64,000 nt of DNA. Origin: CAYNRE01 sp964399535 (GTDB taxonomy: Bacteria; Planctomycetota; Planctomycetia; Pirellulales; CAYNRE01). The stretch spans positions 62,001 through 126,000 of the forward strand of contig CAYNRE010000058.1 in assembly GCA_964399535.1 (NCBI GenBank), in the 5' to 3' direction. The position numbers were made by a program, and so were the translations under genes. Positions 26,982 to 34,300 of this stretch are shown here, in pieces. Below the pieces are notes generated by a model, which saw nothing but the letters and a program-made list of their open reading frames with translations, searched no databases and was not told the origin of the DNA. Position 1 is the stretch's first letter; each line of letters starts with the position of its first letter.

Positions 26982-27238
26982 TTCCGCTGCACTCCTCCGG
27001 CGGCCATCGGTTTTAGCCCAGCGCCGCGCGTCGAGCGCCAAAAGGCATTCCAGACGCGGGGCGTGCGCCGCCCGCTGGTTGGGGGGCCGGCAGCCGCCGC
27101 TAACCCCTGCTTCGCGCGCAAGCTTTCAGCCCATTCCGGGCGAGCTTCGCCGGTTGACCTGGCCTGGCGCCCCGGCTTCAATCCCAGGCAAGCGCGCCGC
27201 AATCCGCGGTGCGCGCCTGGCCGAGGGAGCCGACTGGC

Positions 27239-28366
27239 ATGACTTGCTTCAAGCCCCTGCTCGCCGCGGTGCTGGCGGCTGTGTTGGTTCCGGCGGCCGC
27301 GCTGCTGGCCGCCCCAGGCGAACCGCCGGGCGCGGGCCGCGACCCGCTCAAGCTGCTTTGGGCGCCGACCGAGGCGGGCACCTGGGCTGAGATTCGCACC
27401 CCCGATCAATGGCCTGGGCGGCGCGAGGCCATTCTCGCTGCCATGCAAGAGGTGATGGGGCCGATGCCCGACGACACGCGGCGGGTTGCGCTGGAACTGG
27501 AAATTCGCGAGGTGACACGCGATCGCGGCGTGGTACGAAAAAAAATCTGGTACACCGCCGAGCCGGGAGATCGTGTGGGGGGCTGGCTCTTCCTGCCCGA
27601 GGGCCCCCCGCGGCGGCGGGCGGCCGTGCTCTGTTTGCATCAGACCACGACGATTGGCAAGGACGAACCGGCCGGCCTGGGGGGGCTTGAAAACCTGCAC
27701 TACGCCCGGGAACTGGCCGAGCGAGGCCTGGTAACCCTGGCGGTCGATTACCCGAATTTCGGCGAAAGCCGCGTCGATGTTTACGAGCTTGGCTATGCCA
27801 GCGCCACGATGAAAGGAATTTGGAACCATCGCCGTGCCCTCGACCTGTTGGCATCGCTGGAAGAGGTCGACCCAGAACGGATGGGCGTGATCGGCCATTC
27901 GCTGGGGGGACACAACAGTTTGTTCCTGGCGGCCTTCGATACCCGGGTCAAGGCGGCGGTAAGCTGCTGCGGCTTTTGCCAATTCCGCCACTACATGGGG
28001 GGCGACCTGACCGGTTGGAGCCATCGGGGGTATATGCCCCGAATCGCCGAGCGGTATGGGAAAGACCCCGCGCGGATGCCGTTCGACTTTAGCGAGGTCC
28101 TGGCCGCGATCGCTCCCCGGTCGTGCCTTTGCGTCGCCCCCACGCAGGATGGGAACTTTGCCCGGGAGGGGGTTGCCGAGGCGGTTTCCGCGGCGGGGCC
28201 GGTGTACGAGTTACTGGGAGCCGCCGAGGGTCTGCAAGTGGTTTATCCCGAAGCGGCCCATGACTTTCCGCCCGACGCCCGCAAGGCGGCCTACCGCTGG
28301 CTCGAGGAACGATTGGGCGGGGTTGCCGACGCCCAAGTGTCTGGCCCAACGAGGGGCGGCCCTTAA
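27239..28366 (+). CDS. Exported alpha/beta hydrolase, dienelactone-hydrolase-like
   Basis: The ATG at 27239 follows GAGGGAG and starts a signal peptide (LLAAVLAAVLVPAAALLAA); 375 aa. The core has the alpha/beta hydrolase order: AAVLCLHQTTTIGKDE (oxyanion strand), LVTLAVDYPNFGES, then the nucleophile elbow MGVIGHSLGGHNSLF with Ser in GHSLG, and the catalytic His in YPEAAHDFPPD. The acid is likely in VAPTQDGNF. Planctomycetes carry many such exported esterases, often assigned to acetyl-xylan or dienelactone groups; the substrate is not deducible. No operon partner is apparent. Confidence 0.87.
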   Translation: MTCFKPLLAAVLAAVLVPAAALLAAPGEPPGAGRDPLKLLWAPTEAGTWAEIRTPDQWPGRREAILAAMQEVMGPMPDDTRRVALELEIREVTRDRGVVRKKIWYTAEPGDRVGGWLFLPEGPPRRRAAVLCLHQTTTIGKDEPAGLGGLENLHYARELAERGLVTLAVDYPNFGESRVDVYELGYASATMKGIWNHRRALDLLASLEEVDPERMGVIGHSLGGHNSLFLAAFDTRVKAAVSCCGFCQFRHYMGGDLTGWSHRGYMPRIAERYGKDPARMPFDFSEVLAAIAPRSCLCVAPTQDGNFAREGVAEAVSAAGPVYELLGAAEGLQVVYPEAAHDFPPDARKAAYRWLEERLGGVADAQVSGPTRGGP

Positions 28367-28506
28367 CCCGTTGGGGTGGCCCGGACCGGTGGCTCGGTCG
28401 GTTGGGCGCGCGGCGCCGCCCTCGGAAGGGGTCATCGCGGCAAGCATCGACACGGAGCGAGTTTGTGCCATTTTTCACGAGCTGCCGCTCCGGCAAGCTA
28501 ATCTAG

Positions 28507-28533
28507 GCAATAGTTTGCTAGCTAAAATATTGC
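28507..28533. promoter_or_regulatory. 27-base imperfect palindrome in an AT-rich island
   Basis: gcaata at the left and tattgc at the right are perfect inverted arms, with a near-palindromic centre tttgctagctaaa. It lies about 42 bases upstream of a promoter-like TTGACT, a fitting place for a regulator site. No known box is assigned. Confidence 0.4.
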
Positions 28534-28574
28534 TAGGTCAAGACTTAAGCGAAAACGGGCGGGTTAGTTTTTTC

Positions 28575-28602
28575 TTGACTTACGCTTCCTCTCGGCTAGA
28601 CT
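28575..28602 (+). promoter_or_regulatory. Sigma-70-like promoter
   Basis: TTGACT at 28575-28580 and TAGACT at 28597-28602 with a 16-base spacer, reading toward the DUF1559 gene whose start is 565 bases downstream. This is plausible in a GC-rich genome but unproven; the long leader is unusual. Confidence 0.45.
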
Positions 28603-29166
28603 GCGGAAGCAGAACGGGGCGCGATCGACCAGGGGAAATGCCTAGATCGGGGATTTCGTGGCGACCATTGTGGGGGAGTTTTGCCCGGCGAGTCGTGCCG
28701 TCGAAGCGCTTCAGCGACCGTGGCGCGACGTTCGTCGCGGGCGATGGTGGCGCTGGCCTCGGTCAAGTGCCGTCGCACGAGAATTGCGGTAGCTCGCCGC
28801 GGGTTTGGAACACCAGAGCTGGGCACGCGGCGTAACGGGCCGCGGACCATTCTGCTGAGTTACATGAAACTACGTCAGCGGCCGGGCATTGGCCCGAGGC
28901 GGCTGAACGTTTGTTCGCATTGGGGCGCGGTGTAGGTTTGGCACGCGACCTGCGACAGCAGGTAGGAGCGTGGCCGAGGGGCGATGTGAAGGGAGTCGCG
29001 TCGACACAGCACCGCGACGACCGGGTTCGCGCAAGGACGGCCTTAGTCGGCCGCGCGACGCGGGGACCAGGTGCCGGTGATGTCAAGCGCGGTGGTGAAA
29101 GCAAGCGCGGTCATGAAATCAAGCGAGCCTTTTTCCTCATTTATCTCTATCGGTGAGGGTTGTTCC

Positions 29167-30540
29167 ATGAAGCACGGTAACACGATGAAGGCTCGGCGGC
29201 CGGCCACCGGCCCGGGCGAGCGAGTGGGCTTCACGCTAGTGGAGCTGCTGGTGGTGATTGCGATCATCGGGATTTTGATTGCCCTGTTGTTGCCGGCGGT
29301 GCAGGCGGCCCGCGAGGCTGCCCGTCGCGCCCAGTGCACGAACAACCTGCGTCAGATTGGATTGGCGTTCAACAACTATCACAGTGCCCTGGGTTCGTTC
29401 CCGCCGGGGATGACGTTTCTGAACCCGCCGGTCGGATCGTTCGACATCAATAACATCGACGTGGTCTTCAACACCTCGGTCTTCGTGGCCTCGCTGCCCT
29501 ACATGGAGCAGCAGTCGATCATTTCGATCTGGAACTTCAATGCGTCGTGGTACGGCCAGGTTCGCAACGCCGCCGGGATTCACCCGCTGGAAGTGGCCGT
29601 TCCGTCGTTCATTTGCCCGTCGACGTCGCACGAGAATCCAACCCGCGATCCGTACCTGCTCGACGTGTTGAACGCCGCGGCTTCGGTACTAGGGTCGGTT
29701 CAATTGCCCAACGCCGCATCGTTGTGCGATTACGCGGCGTGCAAGGGGGTTTCGGACGCCTGGTGCGGCACGCCCAATTACGTGGTCGATCATAACGATC
29801 CGGAATTGGTCAGCGGCCGCTCGATACCGGCAATCGGAACGGCCTATCCGCTTTCCAAGTTGGAACGCGGCATGTTCGACATCACGGTTCCGCGGGAAAT
29901 GCCCTGGCCGGGTGCCAGCTTCTGCTGCAAGGAGAAAGACATTGCCGACGGCTTGAGCAACACGATCGCCGCCGGCGATACGGCCTTGGGCGTAGGGTGG
30001 CCGATTACCGACTGCGGTGCCCTGGGGGCTCCGCGGGGTACCGATATCAACGCCGGCTGCGAGCCCTTCTACATCGTGCCGGGATCTCCCGTCAGCGTGA
30101 CCAAGACGCCGGCCACTTCTGGCCAGCGATTGGCCCCATCTTACTCGTCGTGGTGGCTCGGGACGCCGAACCTGGACCTGGTCGTTTCGGGTTATAACCT
30201 CTACGTGACTTCGCCGCTGGCCTGCACGCTGGATCCGATCAACAAGCGATTCCAGGGCACCACGGGTAGCAACACGAATGTCGCCGTGCACACGGTTGCC
30301 TCGATTTTGAATCAGGCGAACATGTTTAACTGCAAGCCCAGCCTGGACTGGGACGGAACCTTCGTTCGAGCCGGAGACGGCGTTCACCGGACGACGAACT
30401 TCCGTAGCGATCACCGCCAGGGTTGCAACATGCTTTACGCCGACGGCTCGGTGCACTTCATCGGCCAGACGGTCGAGTTGAGCGTGTATCGCGCCCTGTC
30501 GACGATCCGGGGGGCAGAACCCGTCACGGCGATCGAGTAA
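29167..30540 (+). CDS. DUF1559 protein with prepilin-type N-terminus
   Basis: The ATG at 29167 gives 457 residues. The N-terminus is a prepilin-like leader, with cleavage at VGFTLVELL before the hydrophobic helix LLVVIAIIGILIALLLP. The family hallmark PAVQAAREAARRAQCTNNLRQIGLA follows, then the large SBP_bac_10/DUF1559 domain. The C-terminus is the standard GCNMLYADGSVHFIG (H-X9-DG type) block. These proteins are strongly expanded in Planctomycetota and are thought to be pseudopilin-like envelope proteins; their role is not settled. A strong terminator follows at 30628-30664, so it is probably monocistronic. Confidence 0.95.
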   Translation: MKHGNTMKARRPATGPGERVGFTLVELLVVIAIIGILIALLLPAVQAAREAARRAQCTNNLRQIGLAFNNYHSALGSFPPGMTFLNPPVGSFDINNIDVVFNTSVFVASLPYMEQQSIISIWNFNASWYGQVRNAAGIHPLEVAVPSFICPSTSHENPTRDPYLLDVLNAAASVLGSVQLPNAASLCDYAACKGVSDAWCGTPNYVVDHNDPELVSGRSIPAIGTAYPLSKLERGMFDITVPREMPWPGASFCCKEKDIADGLSNTIAAGDTALGVGWPITDCGALGAPRGTDINAGCEPFYIVPGSPVSVTKTPATSGQRLAPSYSSWWLGTPNLDLVVSGYNLYVTSPLACTLDPINKRFQGTTGSNTNVAVHTVASILNQANMFNCKPSLDWDGTFVRAGDGVHRTTNFRSDHRQGCNMLYADGSVHFIGQTVELSVYRALSTIRGAEPVTAIE

Positions 30541-30937
30541 CCTTCCGTTTCGAGGTGCTGAGCGTTCGATGGCGGGTCCGCTCGCCAGCCGATGGTCAGG
30601 CCTAGGAGCGTTACGTCAAGACTGCCCAGCCCCCTGGGAGGCGCGGCCTCCTGGGGGGCTTTCGCATTTCCGAGTTGGCAACTCACGCGAGTCGCCGCGG
30701 TGACCTGCGCCGGTTGGCGCCGCCCTGCTCGGCCGAGTGGTCCAACCTTGTTCACCTCCGGCCCAAGGGGCCGCGCTCGGAAATTCGGTGTCGCCGCCGA
30801 ATTGTGTGAGTTGCATCGTGCGAGGTGCCCCTTGACGAGGGACCCTGGGAGTTTCAAATTCACGAGCAGCGCGGGTCAGGATATCGACGGAAACCGCCGT
30901 CGTCCGAATCAACAATCAAAACGAGGGGAACCCAACG
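30541..30937. other. Intergenic region with terminator
   Basis: It holds the terminator of the DUF1559 gene near its left end. About 270 further bases without a supported gene lead to the GTG start at 30938, which has GAGGGG upstream. Confidence 0.5.
30628..30664 (+). terminator. Intrinsic terminator after the DUF1559 gene
   Basis: 15-base arms agccccctgggaggc and gcctcctggggggct around the loop gcg, with one two-base mismatch, followed by tttcgcattt. The stem is very stable and the T tract is short. Confidence 0.8.
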
Positions 30938-31288
30938 GTGCGACAATTTACACAGGAACGTTTGACGGCATGGGCCGGGGCCATGCTGCTGGCGTTGGTC
31001 GTGGGGTGCGGCGGCGAGCCTAACTACGAGCGCAGCACCGAGCCGGCGCCGGACGCGGCGGATCGCATCGCGAAGATGGTCGCCAAGATTTCGACGGACG
31101 CCGCATCGACCACCACCATCGAACGGCGCGCCACCTGTGGCATGTTGGGTGGTTACGGGAAAGTCGCCGAATCGGCGTTGCCGGCGCTCGAGCAGGCTGC
31201 CTCGCAAGATGCCGATGAGTCGGTCCGCAAAGCGGCGGCCGAAGCGGTCGAGAAGATCAAGGCGGCCATGGCGGCCCCGGCCCAGTAG
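30938..31288 (+). CDS. Small lipoprotein with HEAT-like helices
   Basis: 116 residues from a GTG start with GAGGGG upstream. A signal peptide ends in the lipobox ALVVGC with Cys24, so the protein is predicted to be lipid-anchored. The mature part is two or three short helical repeats (MLGGYGKVAESALPALEQAA, DADESVRKAAAEAVEKIKAA) with the HEAT/PBS-lyase repeat rhythm. It follows a DUF1559 gene, a common pairing of DUF1559 and small lipoproteins in planctomycetes, but a terminator separates them. A strong intrinsic terminator follows. Confidence 0.75.
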   Translation: MRQFTQERLTAWAGAMLLALVVGCGGEPNYERSTEPAPDAADRIAKMVAKISTDAASTTTIERRATCGMLGGYGKVAESALPALEQAASQDADESVRKAAAEAVEKIKAAMAAPAQ

Positions 31289-31326
31289 CTTGCTCGGGCC
31301 CGACCCGAACCAGGCAATTTCTAACG

Positions 31327-31364
31327 GTGCCGATCGAACCTTGCGTTCGGTCGGCACTTTTTTT
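31327..31364 (+). terminator. Intrinsic terminator of the small lipoprotein gene
   Basis: gtgccgatcgaac pairs with gttcggtcggcac (one wobble pair) around the loop cttgc, directly followed by seven T. A textbook hairpin plus T tract. Confidence 0.9.
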
Positions 31365-31399
31365 GCGGATCGATCAGGTTTTTTTTGCGGATCGATCAA
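31358..31399. repeat. 21-base tandem duplication overlapping the terminator T tract
   Basis: Seven or eight T followed by gcggatcgatcagg (31358-31378) is repeated as gcggatcgatcaagg (31379-31399). The duplication copies the end of the terminator. Confidence 0.85.
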
Positions 31400-31822
31400 G
31401 GGGACCGGCTGCCAGTCGCACCGGGCAGTCGCACCCGCCCCCCAAGCCAGCCTAGTGACACCTACCGTCGAAGGCGCTGCGTTTGAGTTCACCGATCGGC
31501 GTTTGCTTCAGGCCGACCAGCCCCCCCTCGCCTAGGTGGCGGGAAAATTTTGACAACCGCCACCGCCGCGCATTACCATCAGGCGTTGACTCGATAGATC
31601 GTTGAACTGGGCGAACTTACGACACGCTCGCCGGTAGAGAAAGGCGAGCAGGGTCAGGGCCGGCCGATGCCGGTGTTCCGTCCGCATTCTGTCTGAGAGT
31701 TTCCCACGCAACACACCGCATTGGTTCCCTCCCCCGAAGCTGCGCCGAGGCCAACCCTGCAGCCGTGCGCTGTCCGGTCGTTGCCCTGAGCGGCTTGAAG
31801 CCGAGAGACAGGTCGGGCCACT

Positions 31823-34165
31823 ATGATCCCTTGCTTGCGACGCATGCAGTTTGCTGGGCGCTTGGTCGGCCAGGGGGCCGTCTGGTCGGGCCTGGTTGGC
31901 GTAGCCGCTGGACTTATGGTGCAGGTGCCCTGCGTGCTGGCACAGCCGCCTTCGCTGTCGTTTGTGGTGCCGGCGGCCGTCGTGCCGGGCCAGCCGACCG
32001 ACGTCACTTTGTACGGCGGTGCTCTGGAGGGGGCCGTGGGCGTGTGGACCTCGGCGGGGGCCGCCGCCGAGCTCACTCCCGGCCTGGAAGGCAATGGGCA
32101 GGAGGGGGGCAAAGTTTCGTTCCGCATTACCGCCGGGGCCGGGACTCCCGAGGGAATCTGCGGGATCCGAGTGGCCACCGGCCGCGGGGTATCCGAGGTA
32201 CGGCTGCTGGCGATCGACTCGCTGCCGGCCGTGGTGGAAAACGGTGCGAATAAAACGCGCGATACGGCCCAGGAAGTGACGCTTCCGGTCGCCATCGACG
32301 GGGCGAGCGAAGCGGAAAGTTTCGACTACTTCAAGTTCACGGCCCACGCCGGCCAGCGGGTGACCATCGAGGCCCTGGCGCAGCGGCTCGGTTCGCCCCT
32401 GGACCCGGTGATCCGCCTGCTCGATCAGGCCGGCAATGAATTGGCCTACAGCGACGACGAACCAGGGATTGGTTCCGACAGCCGCCTGGCCTATGAAATT
32501 CCCGCTGAGGGAACCTATTTGTTGGAAGTGGGCGATATTCGCTATCAGGGCTCGGGCGGGCACCGCTATCGCCTGCGGCTGGGCGATTTTCCCCTGGTCA
32601 ATGTCGCGTATCCTCTGGCCGCGCAGCGCGGCACCTCGGCCGAGCTGGGCCTGGTTGGGCCGTCGGTTGATGGGTCCACGGTGATTCGAACCACGGTCGA
32701 TGGCACGGCGCCCGAACGGCTTCGGCTCACGATCGCCGCGCCCGAGGGCCAGGGCAGCACCTGGGCTGGGCTGCTGGTCGAGCCGCTGCCCGAGGCAATC
32801 GAGTTGGAACCCAACGACGCCCCCGAGGCGGCCTCTCCGGTCTCGGTCCCCGGCGGGGTGAGCGGCCGTTTCGAAACACCGCAAGACCGCGACTATTTCC
32901 AGTTCACACCGGCTGCCGGACAGCGGCTGCTCTTGGTGGGCCAGACCCGAACGTTGGGTTCGCCAACCGACTTGTTCCTGCGGCTCTACAAGGAAGACGG
33001 CACCCTGCTGGCCGAGGCCGACGACAGCGGCGGCAATGAAGGCGTAATCGACTTTACCTTTCCCGAGGCGGCCAACTACCGCCTGATGGTCGAGGATCTG
33101 AACCGGCGGGGCGGCCCCGAGCACGCCTATCGCGTGGCGATCGTGCCCTACAGCCCGGGCTTCTCGCTGGCCGCCGAGACCGACCGGTTCAACGCCCCCC
33201 AAGGGGGCGTGTTTGTCGCCAAGGTAACGGTTGCCCGGCGGGACTATGCCGGACCGATTACCCTTTCGCTGGAGGGGGCCCCGGAAGGAACCTCGCTGGC
33301 CGGCGAAACGATCGCCGAGAATGCCAACGAAACCGTGTTGCGGGTAACGCTACCTGCGAGCGCGGCGCCGGGGAGCCTGCTGCCGCTGAAGATTCGGGGC
33401 CAGGCCACGATCGGCGAAGCGACCGTGCGAAGCGTCGCTTCGAATTTGGCGCAGTTGCGGGGCTTGCTCAGCGGGCTGCCCAGCCCGCCGGCCGAGCTCG
33501 ATGGCGCTTTGGCGCTGGGGGTGGGCCCCGCGTTTGGCGAGTTCATCAAGTTGTCGACCGATGTGACGCCGGCCGAGTACCCGCAGCTGGTGGGCAGCGC
33601 CACGCTCAAAGTGAAGGTGGAGAAACTGCAGGGCTTCGACGACGTGGTCGCCCTGGCCGTGGAAGGGCTGCCAGCGGGCTACGCGGCCGAGGTGAAAAAC
33701 ATTGAGAAAGGCCAGGCCGAGGCGGAACTGATTATCCGCGGGCCGCTGGTCCCGGCGCTGGGTTCGTTTCAGTTTCGCGTCGTGGGGGCGGCAACCCATC
33801 AGGAACAGCCGGGCCGAGCCGCCACCGAGGTCGCGGTGCGGGTGATTCGGCCGCTCAAGGTTCAGGTGGCCCCGTCCGGTCCGCTGACCGCCGGAGGCAC
33901 CCAGCCGGTCAAGATTACGGTCACGCGCTTTGCGGGAAGCACGGCTCCGGTGACCTTGCGGTGGACTCGCTTGCCGCTGGGGGTGACCGGTGCCACCGAG
34001 ATGGTGCTCGGAGAGGGACAGAGCGAACTGGAAACGCCGCTCACCGCGGCCGCCGACGCCATGCTGGGCGAAACGCCGCTGGAACTGGAAGCCGTGAGCG
34101 TGGTTTCCGGCCGGCAGATTTCCGCGACCAGCGAGGCGGCCAAGATCGAGGTGAAAATGCCCTAG
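31823..34165 (+). CDS. Exported PPC-domain protein with Ig-like modules
   Basis: 780 residues; the start could be 31823 or 31844. A signal peptide ends near CVLAQP. Two bacterial pre-peptidase C-terminal (PPC) domains are visible: one at about 150-260 (SFDYFKFTAHAGQRVTIEAL, GTYLLEVGDIRYQGSGGHRY) and one at about 330-440 (DRDYFQFTPAAGQRLLLVGQ, ANYRLMVEDLNRRGGPEHAY). Before and after them are Ig-like beta domains. No catalytic domain is present, so it is a binding or structural envelope protein. It is 135 bases upstream of the DUF1549/DUF1553 gene on the same strand. This PPC plus cytochrome-like pairing recurs in planctomycetes, suggesting joint function in polymer degradation or envelope assembly (inference). 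Confidence 0.85.
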   Translation: MIPCLRRMQFAGRLVGQGAVWSGLVGVAAGLMVQVPCVLAQPPSLSFVVPAAVVPGQPTDVTLYGGALEGAVGVWTSAGAAAELTPGLEGNGQEGGKVSFRITAGAGTPEGICGIRVATGRGVSEVRLLAIDSLPAVVENGANKTRDTAQEVTLPVAIDGASEAESFDYFKFTAHAGQRVTIEALAQRLGSPLDPVIRLLDQAGNELAYSDDEPGIGSDSRLAYEIPAEGTYLLEVGDIRYQGSGGHRYRLRLGDFPLVNVAYPLAAQRGTSAELGLVGPSVDGSTVIRTTVDGTAPERLRLTIAAPEGQGSTWAGLLVEPLPEAIELEPNDAPEAASPVSVPGGVSGRFETPQDRDYFQFTPAAGQRLLLVGQTRTLGSPTDLFLRLYKEDGTLLAEADDSGGNEGVIDFTFPEAANYRLMVEDLNRRGGPEHAYRVAIVPYSPGFSLAAETDRFNAPQGGVFVAKVTVARRDYAGPITLSLEGAPEGTSLAGETIAENANETVLRVTLPASAAPGSLLPLKIRGQATIGEATVRSVASNLAQLRGLLSGLPSPPAELDGALALGVGPAFGEFIKLSTDVTPAEYPQLVGSATLKVKVEKLQGFDDVVALAVEGLPAGYAAEVKNIEKGQAEAELIIRGPLVPALGSFQFRVVGAATHQEQPGRAATEVAVRVIRPLKVQVAPSGPLTAGGTQPVKITVTRFAGSTAPVTLRWTRLPLGVTGATEMVLGEGQSELETPLTAAADAMLGETPLELEAVSVVSGRQISATSEAAKIEVKMP

Positions 34166-34300
34166 CACGACTTGCCCGGGCGCGCCCGCGCACCGGAACC
34201 GGTTGCGCCACCCCCCAGTGACCGCGGGTGGGCCACCCCCAGGAGCCCCTGGATAACACACGCCGCCGAACCGAACGATTCTATTTCGCCGAGAGGTGCC

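Larger units (their letters stand above)
28367..29166. other. Long intergenic region with an AT-rich island upstream of a DUF1559 gene
   Basis: 800 bases without a supported gene. The part at about 28494-28610 is strikingly AT-richer than its surroundings and contains a 27-base imperfect palindrome and a sigma-70-like promoter (separate entries). The rest is GC-rich and has no ribosome-bound start that looks real. It could carry a long 5' leader or a small RNA. Confidence 0.45.
31289..31822. other. Intergenic region with terminator and a short tandem duplication
   Basis: 534 bases without a supported gene before the PPC protein. The first 110 hold the lipoprotein terminator and a 21-base tandem duplication. 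The remainder is featureless to my eye; no ribosome binding site stands out before 31823 or the alternative start at 31844. Confidence 0.45.

Noticed and set aside
26195..28024. 609-residue minus-strand frame
   Set aside because: It covers the exported 161-aa protein and the alpha/beta hydrolase in antisense and reads as Arg/Gly/Pro-rich noise.
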